From NCBI RefSeq assembly GCF_900446215.1, contig NZ_UAQZ01000004.1:1-64000 (forward strand): DNA of 64,000 nucleotides. Reading direction: 5' to 3'. Position numbers and translations under genes: made by a program. This DNA comes from Burkholderia cenocepacia (GTDB lineage Bacteria; Pseudomonadota; Gammaproteobacteria; Burkholderiales; Burkholderiaceae). Numbering within the stretch: the first letter of the stretch is position 1; each line of letters begins with the position of its first letter. Of this stretch, positions 46,054 to 54,109 are shown in pieces. The notes under the pieces are model-generated. The model had not been told where the DNA came from. It searched no databases and was given only the letters and a program-made list of their open reading frames with translations.

Positions 46054-46263
46054 TCAGAACAGCCCGTGCAGTGCCCGGTATGAGGTGGCCGGCAGCGCGA
46101 ACGGCCGCACCGCACCATCCTTGACGAAACGGAGACCGGCACCGGGATGAATGCCGACACCGACGATGCCGCAGGCAACGATCAGAAAAAGCGGCGCGAG
46201 GCCGAGGGCGCGTGTGCGGTGAGCGACCGCACCGCCCGTTTCCGTTGCCGCGAGGTTCGGCAT
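46054..46263 (-). CDS. Small predicted membrane protein
   Basis: 69 aa (MPNLAATETGGAVAHRTRALGLAPLFLIVACGIVGVG ...) with one hydrophobic segment at about residues 23-38 and GGAG nine bases before the ATG. It lies 80 bases upstream of the ABC permease on the same strand and may be co-transcribed. Family not recognised; it could be chance, given high GC. Confidence 0.45.
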   Translation of the reverse strand: MPNLAATETGGAVAHRTRALGLAPLFLIVACGIVGVGIHPGAGLRFVKDGAVRPFALPATSYRALHGLF

Positions 46264-46516
46264 GAAGGGCTCCGGAGAGGGGTTCGGAGTGGGAGGCTAT
46301 CGGGCGGCCGTGACGCAAATGTGACGTGTCACTTACAGGACATTGACGGCTCATCCGGGCGGAATCGTGCATCGCCCCGTCGGCCGTCAATGCGAGTGTT
46401 CAACCTCGTAACGGGCGGGAATAAATCCGCCGCTTCGCCGGTATCGCACGCGAATGCGCCGGCTTATTCCAGGACGATCCGGCCGTCCGGTTTCGTCACA
46501 CGAATGCGAGGCTCAC

Positions 46517-47461
46517 ATGTCTTCATCGAACCCCATCCGCCCGTCGCGCCGCAAGGCCCTGCAATGCATGGCCTTCGGCGGCCTCGGTACGCTGTTCACG
46601 TTGTCGGGCGGCATCCTCACGCCGTTCGACCTCGCGCTTGCGCAAGCCGGCGATGCGCGCCCGGCCGACGCGGGCCGGCCGCTGTTCGTGCAGATCAGCG
46701 ATACGCACATCGGCTTCAACAAGGACGCGAATCCGGACGTGTCGGCCACGCTGAAGCAGACGATCGACCTCGTCAACGGGATGCCCGCGCTGCCGGCGCT
46801 GACGATCCACACCGGCGACATCACGCACCTGTCCAAGCCCGAGGAATTCGATCACGCGTCGCAGTTGCTGTCCGCGCTGCGCGTGACGGAACTGCATACG
46901 GTGCCCGGCGAACACGACGTCACCGACGGATCGGGCGCCGAATATTTCGGCCGGTTCGGCAAGGCGTCGGACAACCGCGGCTATTACAGCTTCGACCACG
47001 CGGGCGTGCACTTCATCGGCCTCGTCAACGTGATGCACTTCAAGCCGAACGGGCTCGGCAGCTTCGGCGACGAGCAGCTCGCGTGGCTCGCGCAAGACCT
47101 GAAAGGCCGCTCGTCGAGCACGCCGATCGTCGTGTTCTCGCACATGCCGATGTGGACCATCTACGAACCGTGGGGCTGGGGCACCGGCGACGCGCCGCAG
47201 ACGATGGCATTGCTGCGCCGCTTCGGCTCGGTCACCGTCCTGAACGGGCACATCCATCAGATCGTGTCGAAGGTCGAGGGCAACGTGACGTTCCACACCG
47301 CCCGCTCGACCGCGTTCCCGCAGCCGACGGCCGGCAACGGCCCGGGCCCCGTGCCGCTCACGGTGCCGCACGACCGGCTGCCGTCGATGCTCGGCGTGAC
47401 GACCGTCGAGTTTGCCGGCCATCCGGTCGCGTCGTCGCTGCACGATGCGACGCTCGCGTGA
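46517..47461 (+). CDS. Tat-exported calcineurin-like metallophosphoesterase
   Basis: The start is ATG 46517. 314 aa. Twin-arginine signal (SRRKALQCMAFGGLGTLF). The metal motifs are D-x-H (ISDTHIGFN), GD (HTGDITH), a GNHD variant reading GEHD (VPGEHDVTDG), FSHMP and GHIH (LNGHIHQ). The Asn-to-Glu change in GNHD is notable but occurs in some relatives. It hydrolyses phosphoesters in the periplasm; the substrate is unknown. The next gene, a cupredoxin, starts 19 bases later, so they form an operon. Confidence 0.88.
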   Translation: MSSSNPIRPSRRKALQCMAFGGLGTLFTLSGGILTPFDLALAQAGDARPADAGRPLFVQISDTHIGFNKDANPDVSATLKQTIDLVNGMPALPALTIHTGDITHLSKPEEFDHASQLLSALRVTELHTVPGEHDVTDGSGAEYFGRFGKASDNRGYYSFDHAGVHFIGLVNVMHFKPNGLGSFGDEQLAWLAQDLKGRSSSTPIVVFSHMPMWTIYEPWGWGTGDAPQTMALLRRFGSVTVLNGHIHQIVSKVEGNVTFHTARSTAFPQPTAGNGPGPVPLTVPHDRLPSMLGVTTVEFAGHPVASSLHDATLA

Positions 47462-47480
47462 TCGATATAAGGAGAACGGC

Positions 47481-47822
47481 ATGATCCGCTTCCAACGCCA
47501 CCGAATCGTCGCCGTGCTGATCCTGTGCGGCGCCGCTGCCTGCACGCCGCCCGCCGCGTTCGCGCAGGGCCCGAACGGCCCGCTCGTGACGATCCGCAAT
47601 TTCATGTTTTCGCCGATGTCGACCACGATCAAGGCCGGCACGACCATCACGTGGAAGAACCTCGACGCGGAGCCGCATACCGTCGTCAACGACGCCGGCA
47701 TCTTTCATTCGAAGGCGCTCGACCAGGACGAGACGTATTCGTTCCGCTTCGACAAGCCGGGTGTCTACAAGGTGTTCTGCGGTATTCATCCGTACATGAA
47801 GGAGACGATCACCGTCGAATGA
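47481..47822 (+). CDS. Exported cupredoxin (plastocyanin/amicyanin-like)
   Basis: 113 aa. Signal peptide (MIRFQRHRIVAVLILCGAAACTPPAAFAQ); a lipobox-like AAC is also present, so it could be a lipoprotein. The blue-copper fold has His in AEPHTVVND and the C-x2-H-x2-M-like ligand set in VFCGIHPYMKETI. It likely transfers single electrons in the periplasm. GGAG precedes the ATG. It is encoded with the Tat metallophosphoesterase; such pairs are conserved in proteobacteria, with unknown purpose. Confidence 0.88.
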   Translation: MIRFQRHRIVAVLILCGAAACTPPAAFAQGPNGPLVTIRNFMFSPMSTTIKAGTTITWKNLDAEPHTVVNDAGIFHSKALDQDETYSFRFDKPGVYKVFCGIHPYMKETITVE

Positions 47823-47911
47823 CGCGGCCCGCCACGCACCGCAGGCGAACGACGGGCGGCCGCCTACAATGACTGTCGTCCCCTTCGCCCGCGAGGCAGA
47901 CGGAGCCGTCC

Positions 47912-48373
47912 ATGCCAAGGATCGATCTCGGTACCGTGCCCGAACGCCGCGGCAGCGGCTATCCGCGGCCGTTCGATGCGCCGTGCGCGCAGCGCATCCG
48001 CCAGCGTCTCGGCGACGCCGGCGGCCTGCGCGATTTCGGCGTCAACCTGATGCGCGTGCCGCCAGGCGGCTGGTCGTCGCAGCGCCACTGGCATTCCGAC
48101 GAGGACGAATTCGTCTACGTGCTCGCAGGCGAGCTCGTGATGATCGAGGACGGTGGTGAAACCGTGCTGCGCGCGGGCGACTGCGCGGCGTTTCCGAAAA
48201 ATTCGGGTAACGGCCATCATCTGGTCAACCGGTCGGATGCGGTCGCCGTCTATCTCGAGGTCGGCTCGCGCTCGCCGGACGACGTGATCACGTGCCCGGA
48301 CATCGACATGATGAGCCCGAGCCGCGACGGCCGGTTTCTGCACAAGGACGGCACGCCGTACCCGGACGCGTGA
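47912..48373 (+). CDS. Cupin-domain protein
   Basis: 153 aa single-domain cupin. Motif 1 is GGWSSQRHWHSDEDEFVYVLAGELVMIEDGGE, with two His and a Glu as metal ligands. Motif 2 is GDCAAFPKNSGNGHHLVNRSD, supplying the last His. The sequence resembles a group annotated as transcriptional regulator-like or oxalate decarboxylase-like cupins. No DNA-binding domain is present. The reaction is not predictable. Confidence 0.85.
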   Translation: MPRIDLGTVPERRGSGYPRPFDAPCAQRIRQRLGDAGGLRDFGVNLMRVPPGGWSSQRHWHSDEDEFVYVLAGELVMIEDGGETVLRAGDCAAFPKNSGNGHHLVNRSDAVAVYLEVGSRSPDDVITCPDIDMMSPSRDGRFLHKDGTPYPDA

Positions 48374-48387
48374 CACCTGCGCGTCGG

Positions 48388-48729
48388 TCACGCCCGCCGG
48401 GCCCGCAGGCGCGCGCGGCCGGCCGGGGTCACCGCCACTTCCGCCACGCCGCCAGGTGTATGACGCCGGACCACGTAGCCGCGCGCGCAGGCTTCCTCCC
48501 ACACCGGCAGGCGCGGGCACGACGTGCGCCACGCATCGATCACCTCATCGTACGGCCGCGCGGCGGGCCCGATCCATTCGAGCAGGTCGTCGATCAACGG
48601 CTCGAGCGACGCCGCTTCGCGCTCGGACGCCTTCGGGTGGACTACGTGGATCGGCTGCGCATCCGGCTTGCGAAAGCTCGGCCGCGCACACAGCGTGTCG
48701 AAATGATCGTCGAGGATCGTGATGTTCAT
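48388..48729 (-). CDS. Small HTH-like protein with 2-hydroxyacid-dehydrogenase-type N-terminus
   Basis: The start is ATG 48729, with AGGAG eight bases upstream. 113 aa. The first about 20 residues (MNITILDDHFDTLCARPSF) match the start of D-2-hydroxyacid dehydrogenases. The rest (LIDDLLEWIGPAARPYDEVIDAWRTSCPRLPVWEEACARGYVVRRHTPGGVAEVAVTPAGRARLRARR) looks like the small winged-helix proteins of Burkholderia that carry the YDEVIDAWRTSCPRLPVWEEA motif. This may be an ancient fusion or a coincidental start; the function is unknown. Confidence 0.65.
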   Translation of the reverse strand: MNITILDDHFDTLCARPSFRKPDAQPIHVVHPKASEREAASLEPLIDDLLEWIGPAARPYDEVIDAWRTSCPRLPVWEEACARGYVVRRHTPGGVAEVAVTPAGRARLRARRA

Positions 48730-48856
48730 GGGGGCGCTCCTGTGAACACCGTCATCCTGAACCGCGAGCGCCGAACCGGGAAATGAATTTAACGTGCGGA
48801 TTCCTGCATTTTTCTGATCGATCTGTTTCCGTCGCTCACGCGCGTCGCATGCAGGC

Positions 48857-50017
48857 TCACTGCCCCGCCGCGCGCAGCGCCGGCGCGGTGCCGGCGACGA
48901 CCGGACACGATCGAGGCAGCGCATGCCCGAACAACACGGCCAGCCCGCAAGCGGACGTGAACATGCCGACGCCGTCGTGCCCGACACCCGGCACTTCGAC
49001 CACCTGCTGCGCGAGATCGTCCGGATGCCGCTTCTTCAGGTAATCGAAATACGCGAGCCCGCGCGCCAGCCGGTACGGCCCCTGCGCCATCGCCGCGCAC
49101 GAGCGGTCGATGAAATGCGTGGTTGGATTCGTGTCCGCCTGCCCGAGCAGGTACACGACATGGCGTGCGACGTAGCGCGTTTCGAGATCGCGCACGTCCT
49201 GCGACGCGACATAAGGCGGCGCCGATTTCAACCCGTACTTCCATTCGGTCGCGCGCGGACAGGCGCCGCCGGCAAGCGCGTCGGCATTCGGCCGTTCATC
49301 GTCGAAATACAGGTAGCTCGACGGATTCGCGACCACGTAACGCACGGCAATGCCGGCACGCGCCAGTGCGTCGCCTTCGCGCCCGGCCACCGCATAACGC
49401 TGCAGCAACTGTGCACCGGCGGAATGACCGATCACGACGACCGTCGACAACGACGGGTACAGGCCGCGATCGGCGAAATGCGCGAGCAATGCGTCGAGCG
49501 CCGCGAACGAGCTGACCGGGCCCGGCTCGCGCGCCGGTTCGCCGCCTTTCCATCCTTCCTGCGTCCACGCGAGCGTCGATGCGGACAACGAAAAGGCGCG
49601 CGCGTCGGCACGGGTCAGGAACTGCGGTGCGACCACCATCGTGCCCGCGCCGGCCGCCCCGGCCTTTTCGACGACCTTGCGCCCCGATGCGTAATACGCG
49701 TCGGCGTTACGGAGCGTGCCGTGAATCACGATGAACACGCGCGTGACGTCGGGTGCGGCTTGGTCGAGCGGACGGTCCGCGTAGACGGGCAGCTCCGCGC
49801 GATCCCGCGGCGTGTCGACGGCCAAGCGCTGGTCGGCGACGGCCTTGACCGGCGCTTCGAGACGTTCGCGCTGCGTGGGCGTGGCGGCTTCGGCCTGCGC
49901 GCCGCCCGGCATGCCGACGGCGGCGACCGCGAGCGGAACGGCGAACGACAGGGCTCGGGCGAGCGGCAACGCACGCAAGCGTCGGAGGCGGGCAAAGGCG
50001 GCGGAAATGGCGGACAT
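48857..50017 (-). CDS. Exported alpha/beta hydrolase
   Basis: The start is taken at ATG 50017; the frame is open to 50122. About 386 aa. The N-terminus carries a signal peptide or anchor (LARALSFAVPLAVAAVGMPGGAQAEA). The fold has the oxyanion strand VFIVIHGTLRN, nucleophile Ser in VVIGHSAGAQLL, an Asp near LLGQADTNP and His in EVPGVGHDGVGMF. It resembles bacterial esterases that act on extracellular substrates; the true substrate is unknown. Confidence 0.82.
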   Translation of the reverse strand: MSAISAAFARLRRLRALPLARALSFAVPLAVAAVGMPGGAQAEAATPTQRERLEAPVKAVADQRLAVDTPRDRAELPVYADRPLDQAAPDVTRVFIVIHGTLRNADAYYASGRKVVEKAGAAGAGTMVVAPQFLTRADARAFSLSASTLAWTQEGWKGGEPAREPGPVSSFAALDALLAHFADRGLYPSLSTVVVIGHSAGAQLLQRYAVAGREGDALARAGIAVRYVVANPSSYLYFDDERPNADALAGGACPRATEWKYGLKSAPPYVASQDVRDLETRYVARHVVYLLGQADTNPTTHFIDRSCAAMAQGPYRLARGLAYFDYLKKRHPDDLAQQVVEVPGVGHDGVGMFTSACGLAVLFGHALPRSCPVVAGTAPALRAAGQ

Positions 50018-50102
50018 GGCGGCGGCTCGGGTGGCGAATATGACTTGAACGGCGATGGTCGCAGAATCCGTCGCGCGCTGCCGGCCCGTTGCCGAAAACG
50101 GG

Positions 50103-50813
50103 TCAGCCGGCCGGCTGCGCACCCGGTTCGGCGTCGGCGCACGCTTCGCCCGCTCGACGCTGCAGCTGCTGCACGATGCCGAGCAGTTCGCCGATATGCG
50201 TCGCTACCGCCTGCTTGCCGGCGCGCGCCCACGCGTCGAACGACGTCATCCCGCTCACCGCGCCGACGAACGGCACGCCGGCCCGCTCGGCCGCCTGCGC
50301 GTCCACTGCATGGTCACCGACGTAGATCGCGGCGGCGGCGGGCAAACCGAGCCGCGCCAGTGCCTGCACGAGCCCTTCCGGGTCCGGCTTGTGGCGTTGC
50401 ACGTCCTCCCCGCCGATCAACACGTCGACCATCGATTGCAAGCCGTTGCGTTCGAGAATCGCGTCGATCCGGTAGCGAAACTTCGACGACACGATCGCGA
50501 CGGCAAGTCCTTGCTCGCGCAACGCCGCGAGCAGCGGCGGCACTTCGGGATAGATGCGGGTGCCGGGCACCATGATCTCGTCGGCGCGCGCGACGAAGTG
50601 CCGCGCGAACGCATCGGCCCGCGCCGCCACGGTCTCGCCCGTCAACGAACGGAACATGTCCGGCAGCGGCAGTCCGATCACGGCGCCGATCTGCGCGGGT
50701 GTCGGGCCGGCGGCGTCGAGTTGATCCAGCGCGTACCGGGTGCATTCGATGATCGCGGCGGACGAATCCGCCAGCGTCAGGTCGAAATCGAATATGACGG
50801 CCCGAACCGACAT
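50103..50813 (-). CDS. HAD-family phosphatase (Gph-like)
   Basis: The start is ATG 50813, with GGAG upstream. 236 aa. Motif I is AVIFDFDLTLADSS (nucleophile and acid Asp), motif II VAIVSSKF, motif III Lys in RHKPDPEG and motif IV IYVGDHAVDAQAA. The helical cap between residues 15-80 is of the phosphoglycolate-phosphatase type. Likely a small-molecule phosphatase. The gene is tandem with the hydrolase on the same strand. Confidence 0.88.
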   Translation of the reverse strand: MSVRAVIFDFDLTLADSSAAIIECTRYALDQLDAAGPTPAQIGAVIGLPLPDMFRSLTGETVAARADAFARHFVARADEIMVPGTRIYPEVPPLLAALREQGLAVAIVSSKFRYRIDAILERNGLQSMVDVLIGGEDVQRHKPDPEGLVQALARLGLPAAAAIYVGDHAVDAQAAERAGVPFVGAVSGMTSFDAWARAGKQAVATHIGELLGIVQQLQRRAGEACADAEPGAQPAG

Positions 50814-50988
50814 GAAAGAACTCCGTAAGTAAAGCGCGATGCCACGTATGTTACGCGTGCGGCGGGATGAGATCGCCGACGGGATGACCTGAATCCGGGC
50901 GGCCGCGTTGAAGGCGCGTCGTCCGGCGTTGATCCGCCCCCAAGATTGTCGCACGCTATCAACCCCATTGCCGGTAGTGCTTACAAAC

Positions 50989-51008
50989 ATATCGTCAAAA
51001 CACGATAT
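50989..51008. promoter_or_regulatory. Inverted repeat, candidate ArsR operator
   Basis: ATATCGT-CAAAAC-ACGATAT: perfect 7-bp arms. It lies 55 bases before the chosen ArsR start, so it fits autoregulation of the ArsR/reductase operon. Confidence 0.6.
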
Positions 51009-51062
51009 ATGATTCGCCCATCGACGATACCCGTCAGCCTGACCGAAACACCCAGCCTTTCC

Positions 51063-51371
51063 ATGCCGACCGAACTCGACATCGACGCGATCCTGAAAGC
51101 GCTCTCGAACCCTGTGCGCCGGGAGATTCTCGTCTGGCTGAAAACGCCCGGCGAGCATTTCCCGCAGCAGACGCTGCCGTACGAACACGGCGTCTGCGCG
51201 GGCCAGATCGACGCGCGCTGCGGGCTGTCGCAGTCGACCGTCTCCGCGCACCTCGCGACGTTGCAGCGCGCGGGGCTCGTGACGTCGACGCGGATCGGCC
51301 AATGGGCGTTCTTCCAGCGCAACGAGGCCGTCATCGACGCATTTCACGACGCCCTGCGCCGCGAACTCTAG
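51063..51371 (+). CDS. ArsR-family transcriptional regulator
   Basis: The start is put at ATG 51063 (MPTELDIDAILKALSNPVRREILVWL); an in-frame ATG at 51009 would overlap the candidate operator and is less likely. About 102 aa winged helix: GQIDARCGLSQSTVSAHLATLQRAGLVTSTRIGQWAFFQRNE. Two Cys flank the recognition region (GVCAGQIDARCG), suggesting electrophile or metal sensing. It is followed by an old-yellow-enzyme gene, whose product consumes electrophiles. Confidence 0.88.
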   Translation: MPTELDIDAILKALSNPVRREILVWLKTPGEHFPQQTLPYEHGVCAGQIDARCGLSQSTVSAHLATLQRAGLVTSTRIGQWAFFQRNEAVIDAFHDALRREL

Positions 51372-51451
51372 CCAACGGCCGAACCGGCCATGCGGGGCGC
51401 CATCGCACACGACGCGACGGCTTCCCGCCTTTCGTGAAGAGGTTATCTGTC

Positions 51452-52513
51452 ATGCCCACGCTGTTCGATCCCGTTACCCTCGGCGACCTGACCCTGCCGA
51501 ACCGCATCGTGATGGCGCCGCTCACCCGCTCCCGTGCGGGCGCGACGCGTGTGCCGAACGCGCTGATGGCGCGCTACTACGCCGAGCGCGCATCGGCCGG
51601 CCTGATCATTACCGAAGCGACGTCGGTCACGCCGCAAGGCGTCGGCTATGCCGACACGCCGGGCATCTGGTCCGACGAACAGGTCGAAGGCTGGAAGCAG
51701 ATCACGCAGGCCGTGCATGCGGCCGGCGGGCGCATCGTGCTGCAACTCTGGCACGTCGGCCGGATTTCCGATCCGATGTTCCTGAACGGCGACCTGCCTG
51801 TCGCGCCGAGCGCGATCGCCGCGGGCGGCCACGTGAGCCTCGTGCGTCCGCCGCGCCCGTTCGTGACGCCGCGCGCCCTCGAACTCGACGAAATTCCGGG
51901 CATCGTCGCCGCGTACCGCAAGGGCGCCGAGAATGCGAAGGCAGCGGGCTTCGACGGCGTGGAAATTCACGGCGCGAACGGCTACCTGCTCGACCAGTTC
52001 CTGCAGGACAGCACCAATCGCCGCACCGATGCGTACGGCGGCCCGATCGAGAATCGCGCGCGCCTGCTGCTCGAAGTGGTCGACGCGGCGATCGACGTGT
52101 GGGGCGCGGGCCGGGTTGGCGTGCATCTCGCACCGCGCGGCGACGCCCATACGATGGGCGATTCCGATCCGGCGGCCACGTTCGGTTACGTCGCGCGCGA
52201 ACTCGGTCGCCGCAAGATCGCGTTCATCTTCACGCGCGAATCGTATTCGGGCGACCAGTTGAGCCCGCGCCTGAAGGAAGCATTCGGCGGCCCGCTGATC
52301 GCGAACGAGCAGTTCACGCTCGACACCGCGCAGGCCGCGCTCGCGAACGGCAGCGCCGACGCGATCGCCTGGGGCAAGCTGTTCATCGCGAACCCGGACC
52401 TGCCGCGCCGCCTCGAAATCGGCGCGCCGCTCAACAAGCCGGTGCCGGAGACGTTCTACGCGGAAGGCGAAACGGGCTACACCGACTACCCTGCGCTGAG
52501 CGACGCGGCCTGA
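51452..52513 (+). CDS. nemA: Old-yellow-enzyme alkene reductase (NemA-like)
   Basis: 353 aa FMN TIM barrel. Features: LTLPNRIVMAPLTRSRA, ITEATSVTPQGVGY, LQLWHVGRISDP (His ligand), VEIHGANGYLLDQFLQDSTNRRTDAYGG, and a C-terminal WGKLFIANPDLPRRL phosphate-binding loop. It reduces activated C=C or nitro compounds such as N-ethylmaleimide with NAD(P)H. The ArsR gene lies 80 bases upstream and probably controls it. Confidence 0.92.
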   Translation: MPTLFDPVTLGDLTLPNRIVMAPLTRSRAGATRVPNALMARYYAERASAGLIITEATSVTPQGVGYADTPGIWSDEQVEGWKQITQAVHAAGGRIVLQLWHVGRISDPMFLNGDLPVAPSAIAAGGHVSLVRPPRPFVTPRALELDEIPGIVAAYRKGAENAKAAGFDGVEIHGANGYLLDQFLQDSTNRRTDAYGGPIENRARLLLEVVDAAIDVWGAGRVGVHLAPRGDAHTMGDSDPAATFGYVARELGRRKIAFIFTRESYSGDQLSPRLKEAFGGPLIANEQFTLDTAQAALANGSADAIAWGKLFIANPDLPRRLEIGAPLNKPVPETFYAEGETGYTDYPALSDAA

Positions 52514-52531
52514 CGGTAGGACGGCGCGGGT

Positions 52532-53059
52532 TCAGGCGCGCACGTCGGCACGCATGAACACGCGCTGCGTTTCGTCGAGACCGAGCGCGACGTGGTGCGC
52601 GCGGATCGCGCGCAGCGCGTCGTCGAGAGATGCGTCGTCGATGATGTGGAAACCGAGGCGCGCGTAATAAGGGGCGTTCCACGGCGCGTCGCGGAACGTC
52701 GACAGCACGACCTCGACGATGCCGTCTTGCGCGGCGCGCGCCATGATCCGCTCGATCAGGCGCGCGCCGATCCGCTGCCCCGCATGCGACGGCGCGACAT
52801 CCAGTTCCTCCAGATACAGCCGCTGCGCATCGAGCAGCCGGTAGAACGCGAACCCGACGCACGTGCCTTGCGAATCGACCGCGACGTACGCGCGACCGTC
52901 GTCGATCCGCATGAGCACGGCAGCCGCATCGGTCGGCTCGCCGTCGGCGATGTCGGCCATGCCGACCTCGCGAAACCGCTGCGCGGCGGCCACTTCCACG
53001 GCGGCCATCGCGGCCGCGTCTTCCCGCGTGGCGGGGCGAATCAGGATCGATGCAGGCAT
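52532..53059 (-). CDS. GNAT-family N-acetyltransferase
   Basis: 175 aa. Acetyl-CoA binding motif A (LYLEELDVAPSHAGQRIGARLIERIMARA) and motif B (NAPYYARLGFHIID) are clear. It acetylates a small amine or a protein N-terminus; the target is unknown. It converges on the reductase gene. Confidence 0.88.
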   Translation of the reverse strand: MPASILIRPATREDAAAMAAVEVAAAQRFREVGMADIADGEPTDAAAVLMRIDDGRAYVAVDSQGTCVGFAFYRLLDAQRLYLEELDVAPSHAGQRIGARLIERIMARAAQDGIVEVVLSTFRDAPWNAPYYARLGFHIIDDASLDDALRAIRAHHVALGLDETQRVFMRADVRA

Positions 53060-53182
53060 GACGGCAATTCGGGCAGGCAGTCCGGGACGGCCGTCACTAT
53101 AATCGAAACCTCATACGTATCGTTTCGAACGCCCGATCCACGGGGTTCGCCAGCTGCGGCAGCCCCGGCGACCCGCCGCCCG

Positions 53183-54103
53183 CTAACAGCGAAACGCCTT
53201 GCGCCAGACGCCCTGCTCCGGCGTGCGAGCGTTGCATTCGATCAGCGCGCGCACCAGCGCCCAGTCGTCGTCATCGCAGAAATCGAGCAGCATCGCGCCG
53301 TACGGGCCGCGCTGTTCGCGCAAGCGCACCGCCAGTCGCGCATGAATGCCCGGCACGCGGCCATCGCCGTGTGCGACCACCGACGGATTCGCGCCCATCC
53401 CCGTTCCGCTGCAGAAATTGAGCGCCCAGCGGCCGCTGTCCGGCAGCGGCAGATGCGTCAGCAACGCGTCGATCGCACGCCACTTCCATGCGATCGATGC
53501 GGCCACCGGCACGCGATACTCGTCCTGAATCACGAACGCGCCGTCCGGATGGTCGATCGTGAACGTCGCGTTGTCGGGCCACGCGGTCAGGTCGATGCCG
53601 AGCGGCCGGCCGCTGCGAAAGCGCCGCAACAGCACGACCGCGCCGCGCACGTCGCCGAGCGTCGGCAGCGTGCCGCCGGCATGCCAGCGCAGCCGCGGAT
53701 GCCGCGCGCGATGCGCGTCGAACGTCGCATCGAAACCGCGCGTGCACGCACGCGCCGGCCATTCGTCCTTCACCGACATCACGATGCATTCGCGCGGATG
53801 CGCATCGAGAAAGCGCGTACAGGTTGCCAGCACGTCGTCGAACGTCATGCCGAGCGCGATGCCGCCGTGATGGATGTCGAACGCATCGCGCACGTGCCGG
53901 CAGCGGATGTCGAGCAGCCGCACGCCATGCGCGAGCTGCGCCTCGAGCGGCGCGCGCTGCGTGCGCACGAGCAAATCGTCGACCGTATACGCACAGGTGT
54001 CATGGCTGCCCGGTAGGGTCAGCGTATGCAGCGGCCGCGCGTCGTCGAGCGCCGACATCCAGTCGGCAGGCGGCACGCACGTATCGTGGCTCGAAGGGAT
54101 CAT
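53183..54103 (-). CDS. PI-PLC X-domain phosphodiesterase
   Basis: 306 aa from ATG 54103; ATG 54058 (MSALDDARPLHTLTLPG) is a plausible alternative. The phosphatidylinositol-specific phospholipase C X-domain is present. Catalytic His34 lies in LTLPGSHDTCAYT, RLLDIRCR carries Asp/Arg, and the second His (His79) is in DIHHGGIALGMTFDDVL, with RECIVMSVKDEW following. No signal peptide is visible, unlike secreted PI-PLCs. It lies next to a LacI regulator and a sugar-type ABC importer, so an inositol- or glycerol-phosphate substrate is possible. Confidence 0.82.
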   Translation of the reverse strand: MIPSSHDTCVPPADWMSALDDARPLHTLTLPGSHDTCAYTVDDLLVRTQRAPLEAQLAHGVRLLDIRCRHVRDAFDIHHGGIALGMTFDDVLATCTRFLDAHPRECIVMSVKDEWPARACTRGFDATFDAHRARHPRLRWHAGGTLPTLGDVRGAVVLLRRFRSGRPLGIDLTAWPDNATFTIDHPDGAFVIQDEYRVPVAASIAWKWRAIDALLTHLPLPDSGRWALNFCSGTGMGANPSVVAHGDGRVPGIHARLAVRLREQRGPYGAMLLDFCDDDDWALVRALIECNARTPEQGVWRKAFRC

Positions 54104-54109
54104 GAATCG

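Noticed and set aside
46289..46350. GTGAC-GT-GTCAC repeat as an operator of the metallophosphoesterase operon
   Set aside because: Only 5-bp arms and about 180 bases from the start codon; too weak to claim.
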